This document shows, in pieces, positions 51,221-60,202 of a DNA stretch of 64,000 bases. The notes beneath the pieces were generated by a model. The model saw only the letters and a list, made by a program, of their open reading frames with translations, searched no databases and had not been told where the DNA came from. Position 1 is the stretch's first letter. Each line of letters begins with the position of its first letter. Both the position numbers and the translations under genes were made by a program. This stretch comes from Citrobacter youngae (GTDB lineage: Bacteria; Pseudomonadota; Gammaproteobacteria; Enterobacterales; Enterobacteriaceae): positions 21,291 to 85,290 of the forward strand of contig NZ_RPOI01000001.1 in assembly GCF_003818115.1 (NCBI RefSeq), given 5' to 3'.

Positions 51221-53713
51221 ATGACAACAATAAATATTGTCGGCGGTAGCATTTGTCTTTTTCTTGCGCTGACACCAGGAACTTCACATGCAGCCCCAGT
51301 AAAAGTGGGTAATTACGTTATTCCCAGTGCTTTCGCCCGTTCACTGGAGCAGGGAATGACGGTGCCGGTATATATTCGTTACAACGAGACTGACGAGAAA
51401 AGTCAGCAAAAAATTGCCGATGCGGTGATTTCGCTTGTTGATGGCAATATTACAGTTAAAGCCCTGACTCTTGCTGAATTGCCTAATAATGCCGTGTTAT
51501 CTGGAAAAACTCGTGCGTTGGTAGAAAAAATTCGTGATGTGAAATTTCACGATAACACCAATATCGAGCTATCGGACAATGCACGCCTGCAGCTCAACGT
51601 CTCTTCATTTCACCTGGAGATGATTGTCAGCAAAGATGCGTTAACTGAAGCGATTGTCGCACGCAGTAGCCTGCTTGGACCTTCCAGCGTGGAGTCTCTC
51701 TCTAACGTCCTGAACTATAACTTTGGTACCTACTACAACGATTATCATAATGGCAGCAGTACCCGCAGCTATCTGACGGTTGACAACACAACATCGCTGC
51801 GTGAGCACCATATCAACATTAACGGTTCGTTTTACGGCATCGGCGACAGCAACGGCACCAGCAAACTTTATCGTGCGATGTATGAGCGTGATTATGACGG
51901 TTATCGACTGGCGCTCGGGATGCTCGACACCTGGAATGTCCAGTCTATTGCCAGCCTGAATGCACTGAATGGCGGGAAAATTTACGGTGTGAGCTACGGA
52001 AACAAAGGAAGTACGGTTGTTGAGAATACCGCGCTTTCACTTACGCCGATTACCGTATTTTTGCCAGCCGCTGGCGAGGTTCATGTCTTCCGTGATGGGC
52101 GTTTGCTCAGCGTGCAGAACTTTAATATGGGCAGTTATGAAATTGATACCAGTCGTTTTCCGTATGGTGTTTATGACGTCACGGTAGATATCGTGGTCAA
52201 TGGCCGGACAATTAATAGTCGTATCAGCAGGGTTAATAAAATCTTTGCCCGCCAGCAAGCTGCCGGGATTGATCAGCTCTCGTGGCAGCTGTTTGGTGGT
52301 TCACTGGATTATGACCGTGTGAGTTATAAGCGAAATCATTATCAGGATTTGGGCAGCGAGCAGACCTGGATTGCCGGGGGGGCCGCATCGGTGACGCTGG
52401 CGATATTGTCGGGGCTGGGCCTGAAGTCTACGCTCTACGGTTTTGACAACAATGCGGTTAATGAAACGGATGTCACGCTCAATGTGAATGAATACGTAAG
52501 CATTGGCAATCAGACGCTGGTGGCGAACGATTCGTCATGGCGAAATATCAGTAACATCAACCTTAATGTACCTGAGGGATACGGTTCCCTTTGGGCATCT
52601 CGTGAAGACAGTAAAATTGGCGATCGTCTGCCCATGCAGGAGCGTGATAATTATTCCATTGGCGGGACTCTTAACCTCGGAAAGTTTATTCCTCATGGCG
52701 GCTCGCTCACCGTGAGTCAGACGGAGAATCGCTACTCGGGAAATAAATATCGTAATCTGGACTACAGCACGACCCTTTATTCAGGCAGGTATGCCACGGT
52801 TGGGTTGCGTGCAGGTATTCAGCGTTATTACTACAACAACCGGAATGACGATGGGCGACAGGAACGTTATGTCAGTCTGGATTTATCGTTGCCGTTGGCA
52901 TCCTGGTTGAGCATGGGCGTCTCCCGGGATCGCTATGGCAGTACTCAGGGTAATCTTAGCGCGCGCAAGCAGTATGCTGAGGGCCCGATTAAATCGGTCG
53001 GATTGTCGGCATCAACGCGTCTGAGTGGTGAACAGTATTACGACAATAATTATTCGGTAAACGGCAATTTGAGTTATGACACGAAATATAACGCCGGCAC
53101 CGTATCGGTAACGCGTTCTGCTGACAACTCCACCAATATGAACTTCTCTTCCCAGGGTTCTCTGGCGTGGGCAGGTAAAGATTTCGGCCTGAGTAAAGAG
53201 CGGCAGCGGTCCGGCATCATTGTGAAAACAGATTTGACCGGCGAAGGGAAACTGGCTGCGAAGATTAATAACCGCAACTATCTTCTCAGCGGTAAATCAA
53301 ATTTCATTGCACTGCCGCCCTATGCTCAGTACAAGCTGGAAATCCTCAATGATAAAAACTCTGAGGACAGCTTCGATATTGTTTCAGGACGCAAACAGGA
53401 GCTGACGCTATATCCGGGTAATGTGGGTGTTATCAACCCTGAAGTGAAAAGCATGGTCACCGTATTCGGGCGCATTCGTTATCCCGATGGGCAGTTGGCT
53501 GCAAATACCGATATCCATAACCACATCGGTAAAACGCGTACGGATGAAAAGGGTGAGTTTGCTATTGATATCGATAAAAAGTATCCGGTCATCACGTTAA
53601 TTTCAGCCAATGGCAGCATATGCGAAGCCGATCTTGATTTGGAAAAAGCACGGGGCGCAGCGTGGATTGGTGATGTGAAATGTGCAACGCAAACCACGAT
53701 GGCGCAGAGGTAA
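51221..53713 (+). CDS. ecpC: EcpC, ECP pilus outer-membrane usher
   Basis: 830 residues from the ATG at 51221, which stands six bases after AAGG; the ATG at 51215 touches the Shine-Dalgarno. Signal peptide to GTSHA, an N-terminal domain, a large Tyr/Asn-rich beta-barrel with plug (about 150-720), and C-terminal domains (LYPGNVGVINPEVKSMVTVFGRIRYPDG). E. coli EcpC has 841. It secretes and assembles EcpA and EcpD. Confidence 0.93.
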   Translation: MTTINIVGGSICLFLALTPGTSHAAPVKVGNYVIPSAFARSLEQGMTVPVYIRYNETDEKSQQKIADAVISLVDGNITVKALTLAELPNNAVLSGKTRALVEKIRDVKFHDNTNIELSDNARLQLNVSSFHLEMIVSKDALTEAIVARSSLLGPSSVESLSNVLNYNFGTYYNDYHNGSSTRSYLTVDNTTSLREHHININGSFYGIGDSNGTSKLYRAMYERDYDGYRLALGMLDTWNVQSIASLNALNGGKIYGVSYGNKGSTVVENTALSLTPITVFLPAAGEVHVFRDGRLLSVQNFNMGSYEIDTSRFPYGVYDVTVDIVVNGRTINSRISRVNKIFARQQAAGIDQLSWQLFGGSLDYDRVSYKRNHYQDLGSEQTWIAGGAASVTLAILSGLGLKSTLYGFDNNAVNETDVTLNVNEYVSIGNQTLVANDSSWRNISNINLNVPEGYGSLWASREDSKIGDRLPMQERDNYSIGGTLNLGKFIPHGGSLTVSQTENRYSGNKYRNLDYSTTLYSGRYATVGLRAGIQRYYYNNRNDDGRQERYVSLDLSLPLASWLSMGVSRDRYGSTQGNLSARKQYAEGPIKSVGLSASTRLSGEQYYDNNYSVNGNLSYDTKYNAGTVSVTRSADNSTNMNFSSQGSLAWAGKDFGLSKERQRSGIIVKTDLTGEGKLAAKINNRNYLLSGKSNFIALPPYAQYKLEILNDKNSEDSFDIVSGRKQELTLYPGNVGVINPEVKSMVTVFGRIRYPDGQLAANTDIHNHIGKTRTDEKGEFAIDIDKKYPVITLISANGSICEADLDLEKARGAAWIGDVKCATQTTMAQR

Positions 53714-53717
53714 TAAA

Positions 53718-55334
53718 ATGAAAGTATTGATTAAATTAGCTACTGTAATCTGTACCGTAGGGAGTTTTTCACCTGTGCCTGCTTTGGCGTTGAATGCAAT
53801 CTCTTCGGGATCAGTCAGTAATAACTATTTGTTTATCGAAAATGCCATTGATAGTGAATACTTTATTACCCCATCGGCACTTGATCCACGTTTCAGCGGA
53901 TCAAACACGTGGATAAAATACGGTACCTCTCAGGTCAGTCTCGGGTATTTAGGTTTTGTCGGCTGGACTGCGCCTGGAAATTATTATCAGGACATGTGGA
54001 TTGATAACTCCCCGATTAACGGGCCTTTCCGGGGAATCCGTTGTTATAGTGGCACTCAATGTCCATCAACCGGGTTTATTGCCGGATTGGGCACAGACAA
54101 AAACGGTTTTTATCATGCGCAGGTCGGCTCTGTCGCAGGCGTTATTGGTGGCGCCTACGGATTCGCTTCCCTGACCGATACTGCTTATGAGTACTTTCGC
54201 AATGTGCCTACCGGTAGCAGCGAAACCTATGTGTTCAACCGCTGTTATACTTCTGTGAATTATGATTATTCTTCCGGGCAACGGTGCAAAGACCAATCGA
54301 CAGGATCATGGAATTACGTCAATTACACGTTAACTAAACGCGGTCATCTGTCACTTGTCTCGACTAACGCATTTCAGGAGCTTTGGGTTGCCAGCGACGG
54401 TACGCCGAGCATCACCAAAGACTCTGGTTATTGCGAACTTGGCGTGGTGGGCGGTACTGACGGTGTGATTTGCAAAATGGTGAGTTATAACTTGCAACAA
54501 ACGGCCAATCTGACCGCCTCCTTGACGTTTCGCGCTTTTGTCGACACGGCGATGCTAGGTTTTACGCCCGGAGCGGCCACCGTGAGATACTCCGGGAATG
54601 GTTCAAACTGGTATAACTATGGTACTTCAACTGCTTATTACAACGTTTTTACGACCTCTGGAGAATACATTTATATTTTTCTGTCAAAAGCATTTTTGAA
54701 GAATCTTGTCGATTCAGGGATCAGCATTACTAACAGTCAGCCCTTTACCTTCGGCTTTTATAATGGCTTAACACCAGAGTCAGGACACTACCAGTTTACC
54801 CCTTCGCTACAGCTCAATATTGTGCCGAAGGAGTATGGGATCAGTATCGTCTCTTCGGACAACACAGCTTCTGCGAGCGGTAGTGGCACGATTGGTGATG
54901 CCGCTCCTATAGAAATGGATTACACCGTAACCGTCTCTGGCCCCCGTCAGGCCGACAGTATCACCGCGCAAGTTATTGGGGAAAGTACGACGATAAACAG
55001 TGTGCCCTACTGTCTGTTTACGTCTGCGCAAGGCGGGCTGTCCGTCCCCATTCCCGCTTTTCTGCAGTACAACAGTCAGTCGGGGGGCGTGGTGCAAAAA
55101 CGAAATAGCTGCAGTGAAGCGGCAGTCAGTATGAGAGATGCGCAGTGGCAACAGACGCCCTGGGACGCAAATAACAATGACGATGGAAGCTATTATGCTA
55201 CTGATTTAAAGTTGCTTTTCCCAATGAATGATTCGCGTTCGATGTTAACCGTTTCCGGCGCTGACTGGGAAGGTGTCGTCAGCGCTAGTGGAGAGATAAA
55301 AGTCACGGCGAATTGGGTGGGAGTGACGCCATGA
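53718..55334 (+). CDS. ecpD: EcpD, ECP pilus tip adhesin
   Basis: 538 residues from the ATG at 53718 (E. coli EcpD 547). Signal peptide to about residue 25 (PALA). The N-terminal part is an adhesin-type region with cysteine-containing loops (RGIRCYSGTQCPSTG, FNRCYTSVNYDYSSGQRCKD). The C-terminal pilin-like domain (PIEMDYTVTVSGPRQADSITAQV to the end) inserts into the fibre. EcpD is the polymerised tip subunit that binds host cells. Its stop overlaps the ecpE start (ATGA). Confidence 0.9.
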   Translation: MKVLIKLATVICTVGSFSPVPALALNAISSGSVSNNYLFIENAIDSEYFITPSALDPRFSGSNTWIKYGTSQVSLGYLGFVGWTAPGNYYQDMWIDNSPINGPFRGIRCYSGTQCPSTGFIAGLGTDKNGFYHAQVGSVAGVIGGAYGFASLTDTAYEYFRNVPTGSSETYVFNRCYTSVNYDYSSGQRCKDQSTGSWNYVNYTLTKRGHLSLVSTNAFQELWVASDGTPSITKDSGYCELGVVGGTDGVICKMVSYNLQQTANLTASLTFRAFVDTAMLGFTPGAATVRYSGNGSNWYNYGTSTAYYNVFTTSGEYIYIFLSKAFLKNLVDSGISITNSQPFTFGFYNGLTPESGHYQFTPSLQLNIVPKEYGISIVSSDNTASASGSGTIGDAAPIEMDYTVTVSGPRQADSITAQVIGESTTINSVPYCLFTSAQGGLSVPIPAFLQYNSQSGGVVQKRNSCSEAAVSMRDAQWQQTPWDANNNDDGSYYATDLKLLFPMNDSRSMLTVSGADWEGVVSASGEIKVTANWVGVTP

Positions 55335-56026
55335 ACCGCCGTCGTCTGGCGCTTAGATGGGTATTTATTCTACTTTCCGGTCTGACAGCATTCTCTACAC
55401 AGGCAGTCTACCTGGAGTCGACCATTTATGAGATGCCGTCGGATAAATCATTTATCAGTAAACGAATCTATAACGATAGCCAGAAACAGAATTTATACAG
55501 TATCGGCGCAGTAAAAATTGATAAGCCGGGACCGGGAGGAGAAAACAGAAGTGCTATTGCTGAAGGCGAACTTCTGTTTACTCCGCTGAATTTTTCACTG
55601 GCTCCGCAGGCGAGTGAGTTTTTTAAGATTTTCTACCGTGGGCCGCAGGATGATAAAGAACGCTATTACCGAATTCTGTTTCGTGAAATGCCGATCACGC
55701 TGTTTACTGAACGTAATCAAGGGAAAGGCGGGCAGGCTCTCCCGGTGATCGCTATGGACACCATATTGGTTGTTCGCCCGAGAAACATAAATCTGGCCTA
55801 CACCATTGATGAGGCTAACGGAACACTGAAAAACACCGGGAATACTTTTTTTAAAATCATCGTACACCAGGGGTGTAACTCAACCGATGATGAAGCCACC
55901 ATGCGTTATGTGTTGCCGGGTGAAACCTGGCGTAGCAGCGAGCTGAAAACTAAAAACCGAAAGTTTATCGTAGCGTTGCAGAAATACATTCCAGTGGGTC
56001 AGGGGTGCTTCAAACTCAATCAATAG
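55331..56026 (+). CDS. ecpE: EcpE, second ECP pilus chaperone
   Basis: 231 residues from the ATG at 55331 (E. coli EcpE 236). Signal peptide to STQA, then the same fold as EcpB: FSLAPQASEFFKIFYRGPQDDKERYYRILFREMP and GNTFFKIIVHQGCN. It probably serves EcpD. It completes the operon ecpABCDE with unchanged gene order relative to E. coli. No strong terminator is visible after it. Confidence 0.9.
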   Translation: MNRRRLALRWVFILLSGLTAFSTQAVYLESTIYEMPSDKSFISKRIYNDSQKQNLYSIGAVKIDKPGPGGENRSAIAEGELLFTPLNFSLAPQASEFFKIFYRGPQDDKERYYRILFREMPITLFTERNQGKGGQALPVIAMDTILVVRPRNINLAYTIDEANGTLKNTGNTFFKIIVHQGCNSTDDEATMRYVLPGETWRSSELKTKNRKFIVALQKYIPVGQGCFKLNQ

Positions 56027-56170
56027 TAAGTATTGAGTCTGATCCGATATGTCATGGTTAGATATCGAACCTATACTGTAACTATCTTTATACAATGCAG
56101 TAATCAGCTTGGCACAGATGAAACTTTGGTCATTTGTACTCCATGTCACGGTATTTAAGAGTCAGGTAGT

Positions 56171-56902
56171 ATGAAAAGTATAATTAATGATCAGGTTGAG
56201 TACGATTCCACCAGAAAAAGCCTGAAACATCGCGATACTACAATAATCCTTTCGGCATCTACAGCGAGACTACTTGAGCTATTCATTGCCTATAAAAATC
56301 AACAACTCCACCGTGAGTTTATCATAGAAGAAGTATGGAAGAAGCATGGCATGGCCCCATCGGGTCATAGCCTTAATAAAAGTATCAGTATATTGCGAAA
56401 AGCATTTAGTGAGTTGGGGGCCGAAAACCCCATTGAAACGTTGCCCCGGCAGGGATTTTTGTTCCATGCTTCGGTCAATGATGAACAGTCATCTTTCAGT
56501 AGGGATGTACCTGTTCGTTCGGTAACAGAAACGGTGAATTCACCCGCAACACCGAAACGCAAAAATATTCTTCTGTTCATTTTGTTGTTCGCTTTTCTTG
56601 GGAGCGCGGTTTTGATATTGCCAGCTCTTAACTCAGGTACCACGAATTTTATCTATATCAGGGCAATAGGTGATTGTGAACTTTATACTGCCGATGACAA
56701 TAATGCTGATAAAACGAAGGCATTTTTATCTTCTGATATGTGGCGAAAAGTAAATACAATTTGTCATAATGGCAAGAAAACAATTGTTTTTTATGATGAT
56801 AATAATTTATCGGCAGGTAATAATCTTAAAGAGAATTTTTTGGGGATCTGTACGCTGGATAAAGGAGGGGTTGCCCGTGAATGCGAAAATTATCTTTATT
56901 AG
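56171..56902 (+). CDS. ToxR/CadC-like transmembrane regulator
   Basis: 243 residues. Winged-helix domain at 1-100 (VEYDSTRKSLKHRDTTIILSASTARLLELF, REFIIEEVWKKHG, HSLNKSISILRKAF, ETLPRQGFLF), one membrane helix at about 132-152, and a 90-residue periplasmic part with three cysteines. It lies 144 bases after ecpE in the same direction and is coupled to a small membrane protein. Same architecture as lafZ (29626-30576), but the periplasmic parts differ. Target unknown; the pilus operon or the EAL gene are likely. Confidence 0.8.
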   Translation: MKSIINDQVEYDSTRKSLKHRDTTIILSASTARLLELFIAYKNQQLHREFIIEEVWKKHGMAPSGHSLNKSISILRKAFSELGAENPIETLPRQGFLFHASVNDEQSSFSRDVPVRSVTETVNSPATPKRKNILLFILLFAFLGSAVLILPALNSGTTNFIYIRAIGDCELYTADDNNADKTKAFLSSDMWRKVNTICHNGKKTIVFYDDNNLSAGNNLKENFLGICTLDKGGVARECENYLY

Positions 56903-57350
56903 CGGGGTGATCTTTCTTGCTGTGATAACAGCATACTTTTTTTATCGCCATCAAGAACCTGAGACGTTGACCTGCTCTGCCAAGAATTACCTTCATTTGC
57001 AGGCGCAAACTCAGGGGGTAAAAATTGAAGGTGAAGTTCTGTTGGTTTTTCGTATTTCTTCCACTACCGAAGGGCGGGTATCCCAGGTAGGGAGCCTTAA
57101 TATTCAAGGTAAGCACTATGCTGTAGATCGTAATGTTGTTCTGAATTTTATTGGCAAAGACCGCGACGGATATTTGCAAACTCGTCGCCAGGCTATCGTC
57201 AAAAACAAAAATGATAATGTTCCCGATGAAATTACCGAACTGCTTATGTCTCAACAGGATATTTTCTATTATAAGGTCATCCGTATCGCCGGAAATGTCT
57301 ATGCGATAAGAGATCTGCGACGTACGCTCATGGTTTGTCGGGCAGCATGA
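56877..57350 (+). CDS. Small membrane-anchored partner of the ToxR-like regulator
   Basis: 157 residues from the GTG at 56877, which has a strong AAAGGAGGGG six bases upstream and lies inside the 3' end of the regulator gene; a longer frame is rejected. N-terminal membrane helix (about 4-23, IIFISGVIFLAVITAYFFY), then a periplasmic domain with two cysteines (about 31 and 154) that could form a disulfide. No family recognised. By arrangement it is a ToxS-like cofactor. Confidence 0.65.
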   Translation: MNAKIIFISGVIFLAVITAYFFYRHQEPETLTCSAKNYLHLQAQTQGVKIEGEVLLVFRISSTTEGRVSQVGSLNIQGKHYAVDRNVVLNFIGKDRDGYLQTRRQAIVKNKNDNVPDEITELLMSQQDIFYYKVIRIAGNVYAIRDLRRTLMVCRAA

Positions 57351-57691
57351 ATCGAGGTAATATGTTAGTATTTTGATTTTTGTGGTTGTATGTTTTGTTG
57401 TTTCTTATGTTTGTAGTCTTTTATTTTGCCTCGTGGTGAAAATGAGTAAAAGGATTTGTACTGGTGAAAATTAGGAATTTTCCTTTTCCGATATTTAAAA
57501 TGGATTTACCATTTAATGGGAATACGCATATGGATAATTGTGATTATAAAATCTGAAACTACGTGATATGACTTATGGATAAAGTTAGTTCACGAACCGC
57601 CTTATAATTGCTGGAGGCTGAAGGTGTTGTATATTCTCTCGTGTATATAACGAGGGACCTGCTATGCCATAAATTTAAGTTGGTGGTAACT
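57351..57691. other. AT-rich spacer before the EAL gene
   Basis: 341 bases, no gene that I would defend. A 31-codon GTG-initiated frame near 57463 has no ribosome binding site. The promoter of the EAL gene must lie here or upstream; I see no recognised operator. Confidence 0.4.
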
Positions 57692-59140
57692 ATGAATATG
57701 AAAAAGGTTTTTCTGCTCAGTTATGATATTTTTCTTTTCTCAGGGATAAAAGCATGGCTGCCAAATCTGGTACTGGTTGATGCGCGATCATTTATTTCTG
57801 GTACGCAGTCAGTTATTCCACGACACCCGTCCTGTTTGCTGGTGATCGATAACCGGTTACCATTGCTCCTGGTCAGGAAATGGTTTCAGAGAAATAGCAC
57901 GCAGTTTATCAACATAAACTGTATTGTTCTTCGGATGAATGAAACTCGTTCTGTTAATCGAGGATACGAGGAGTATGCTTTCATTAATGGACGAGAATTA
58001 TCTGATCAATTGATTTCTCAGCTAAGAGCCAATTTAATGGCACCCAATGAGGTTGTGGAGGTCACTAAAGGTTCGACGATGTTTACTTTTCATTTGACTG
58101 AATTTGAAGAGGAAATGTTGTATGCATCATTCACAAAAGAAAAGTTGCACGATTTTTGTATTGCTAACTCACTAACAACTAAGTCAGTGTATCGATATCG
58201 GGAACGGATAACCGCTCGCCTGGGATTTTCTCATTTTAATGAAACCATCATTTTTTTAACCAGGAATAATTTATTGCATGAAGGTTACCCGACAAACAAT
58301 TATTCTGGTGAGAATGTAATTTACGGCGAAGCATATGATGTCTCAGATTCTGGTCGACTGAGTATGGCAATAAGGAATGAAGAAATCATTCCTTATTTTC
58401 AGCCCATCGTAAATATCAATGGGGACGTCTGTGGCGTTGAGGTTTTGGCTCGATGGCCACAGGGCCATAATTATGCGATTTCTCAGCGTGAGTTTATACC
58501 TCTGGCTGAAAAAAGTGGCTTAATGAATGAGTTAACGAGCTATTTAATGACCACCGTTGCGCGTAATCTGGTCGACGGAAGCGAGGGGATAAATAAAACA
58601 CTATTCGTCTCCTTTAATGTCAGTCCATCAGGTTTAAGTAATCCCGTTTTTTATTGGGAATGCCTTAACTTTATGGAGATAACGCAAAGACTACCGATAA
58701 AATTAATGATTGAAATAACCGAAAATCAGACTCTCACTATCACTCCAGCCATCAAAGAGCTGATACGATCGTTGCGAAACCGAGGGGTTCTGTTTGCTTT
58801 AGATGATTTTGGGACGGGATACGCTAACCTCTGCTATCTCAATGAGTTAGACCTGGATGTTATCAAAATTGATAAAACTTTCATCAAGGCTATTAAAGAA
58901 GCTGAGCAACATATCCCTATGCTCGAGTCAATCATTCATCTTTCCGGGCTCCTGGGATTACGCATGGTGGCGGAAGGCGTTGAATATGGCTATCAGCAGC
59001 AATGGTTGGGGAAAAATAATGTGGATTACCTGCAGGGCTATCAATTTTTACCGCCAGTGATGTTTGATGATTTTATGCGTTTTTACAAGCAGTCTGTAGG
59101 GCTGTTTGAATCAGCGTCGGATTCAACTTTTTCAGCGTAA
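57692..59140 (+). CDS. LuxR-type HTH / EAL-domain cyclic-di-GMP phosphodiesterase
   Basis: 482 residues from the ATG at 57692. The N-terminal 130 residues resemble a degenerate receiver; 135-192 is a LuxR-type helix-turn-helix (LTEFEEEMLYASF, TTKSVYRYRERITARLGF); 225-475 is an EAL domain. The EAL metal and substrate residues are present: EVLARW, FNVSPSGLS, MIEITENQT, LDDFGTGYANL, IKIDKTF, VAEGVE and LQGYQFLPP. It probably degrades cyclic-di-GMP and may bind DNA, as in the YahA type. Next to a pilus operon it likely connects adhesion with second-messenger level. Confidence 0.87.
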   Translation: MNMKKVFLLSYDIFLFSGIKAWLPNLVLVDARSFISGTQSVIPRHPSCLLVIDNRLPLLLVRKWFQRNSTQFININCIVLRMNETRSVNRGYEEYAFINGRELSDQLISQLRANLMAPNEVVEVTKGSTMFTFHLTEFEEEMLYASFTKEKLHDFCIANSLTTKSVYRYRERITARLGFSHFNETIIFLTRNNLLHEGYPTNNYSGENVIYGEAYDVSDSGRLSMAIRNEEIIPYFQPIVNINGDVCGVEVLARWPQGHNYAISQREFIPLAEKSGLMNELTSYLMTTVARNLVDGSEGINKTLFVSFNVSPSGLSNPVFYWECLNFMEITQRLPIKLMIEITENQTLTITPAIKELIRSLRNRGVLFALDDFGTGYANLCYLNELDLDVIKIDKTFIKAIKEAEQHIPMLESIIHLSGLLGLRMVAEGVEYGYQQQWLGKNNVDYLQGYQFLPPVMFDDFMRFYKQSVGLFESASDSTFSA

Positions 59141-59152
59141 ACCTGTCGGGAA

Positions 59153-59187
59153 CATCAGGGGCGGATGCCTCTGATGCCGGTATTTTT
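59153..59187 (+). terminator. Terminator of the EAL gene
   Basis: CATCAGGGGC (59153-59162) and GCCTCTGATG (59167-59176) pair with one G-U, followed by CCGGTATTTTTG. Good intrinsic terminator 12 bases after the stop. Confidence 0.85.
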
Positions 59188-59332
59188 GCAGAGGTTAGTG
59201 CTACAGATCCTGCCTGTCTGGTGAAGGCGAAAGCCTGTAGTGAATGAAGCATCGTTTGTTTATGTGTCTTTTACAGGGTATTTATAGCGGTATCAGCGTT
59301 AATCAAACCGCTTCCGAGGTTAGTCCATAGCC

Positions 59333-59797
59333 ATGCGTCATTTCCTGCAAAAATTAAGAGCCTGGTTTCCGCCGCCACTCATCTTAGTACTTTTCCTCGT
59401 TGCCGATGCGTTGACGGCGAGCTCACGTTTCACATTTGGCGCGGTAAATATCGTGATAAGCGCATTACTGGCCAGTGTTAGTCTGTGGATGATACTGCAT
59501 ACCGCATGGCAAATGCGGATGAAACGTACGACCCTGAACCCGCTTCATGCAAATAAATCGACCACGCTTGTTACCGGCGGATGTTACGCCTGGAGTCGCA
59601 ACCCGATCTACCTTGGTATGAGCGGACTCCAGCTAGCCTTTGCTCTGTTCATCGGCAGTCCGGCTGGCGTAGTGGCTGTACCGCTGTTTATGCTGGCGGT
59701 TGCCAGATTGCATATTGATTTTGAAGAGGAACAATTGCGAAAACATTTCGAGCTGGAATGGGAGCGCTTTGAGCGACAGGTTCGCCGCTGGCTATAG
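59333..59797 (+). CDS. ICMT/PEMT-like membrane methyltransferase family protein
   Basis: 154 residues with three or four membrane helices. GGCYAWSRNPIYLGMSGLQLAFAL and the C-terminal FEEEQLRKHFELEWERFERQVRRWL are the marks of the isoprenylcysteine carboxyl methyltransferase / phospholipid methyltransferase superfamily (RNPxY and E-x-x-L-x-x-x-F...Y/F). The substrate of bacterial members is mostly unknown. It is the last gene of the island and stands alone. Confidence 0.8.
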   Translation: MRHFLQKLRAWFPPPLILVLFLVADALTASSRFTFGAVNIVISALLASVSLWMILHTAWQMRMKRTTLNPLHANKSTTLVTGGCYAWSRNPIYLGMSGLQLAFALFIGSPAGVVAVPLFMLAVARLHIDFEEEQLRKHFELEWERFERQVRRWL

Positions 59798-59828
59798 TCA
59801 TACCCGACCGGGGACAAGCATTCCTGTC

Positions 59829-59929
59829 ACGACACGATTCGTGCGTAATTGAAACCGGATGATGCAAAATTAGGCGTTTGATTCACAAGGCCATTGACGC
59901 ATCGCCCGGTTAGTTTTAACCTTCTACCC
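59829..59929 (+). repeat. Direct repeat copy 2: proA-tail remnant plus terminator before thrW
   Basis: Begins with codons matching the proA end (DTIRA, stop) without the rest of the gene, then CCGGATGATGC / GCATCGCCCGG hairpin arms. About 78 percent identical to 48238-48338 by hand alignment. It keeps the proA-terminator-thrW junction found in relatives, so this side is likely the original thrW-proximal junction or a copy brought in by recombination. Confidence 0.85.
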
Positions 59930-59962
59930 CGTGTTCGCATTCGTGGGCATGTCCTTATCAGG

Positions 59963-60038
59963 GCCGATATAGCTCAGTTGGTAGAGCAGCGCATTCGTAA
60001 TGCGAAGGTCGTAGGTTCGACTCCTATTATCGGCACCA
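59963..60038 (+). tRNA. thrW: tRNA-Thr(CGU)
   Basis: 76 bases including CCA. Acceptor arms GCCGATA / TATCGGC pair; D-arm AGCTCAGTTGGTAGAGC; anticodon loop TTCGTAA with CGT at positions 34-36; T-arm AGGTTCGACTCCT. thrW lies after proA in enterobacteria and is a known integration site for phages and islands. Its 3' part presumably forms attL of the following element. Confidence 0.97.
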
Positions 60039-60202
60039 TCCCTTAGTATTTCCAAGTCATCTCAAATCAACAAAATCCTTTAAAAACATAGATATTACGC
60101 GATTTTTCGTCATTTGACGTCAACCCCTATCTCTTGAAATCAACATACAATTGGGGGCACAATCGGGGGCATGTTCTGTTCGGTCTAGGAAATGTGCCCC
60201 CA

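Larger units (their letters stand above)
48339..59828. mobile_element. ECP-pilus island inserted between proA and thrW
   Basis: An 11.5-kb block between two diverged copies of the proA tail. It contains an FNR-like regulator, ecpABCDE, a ToxR-like pair, an EAL protein and a methyltransferase-like protein. No integrase or transposase is visible inside, so homologous recombination between proA-thrW regions or an old integration is more likely than an active element. Intergenic parts are strongly AT-rich, unlike the backbone. Confidence 0.65.

Noticed and set aside
57463..57558. 31-codon GTG open frame before the EAL gene
   Set aside because: No ribosome binding site and no recognised features; open by chance in AT-rich DNA is sufficient explanation.
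60150..60180. Doubled GGGGGCA motif before the integrase as possible attachment core
   Set aside because: Two short copies near the integrase start do not match the tRNA 3' end, which is the usual core; without the right end the att core cannot be defined.
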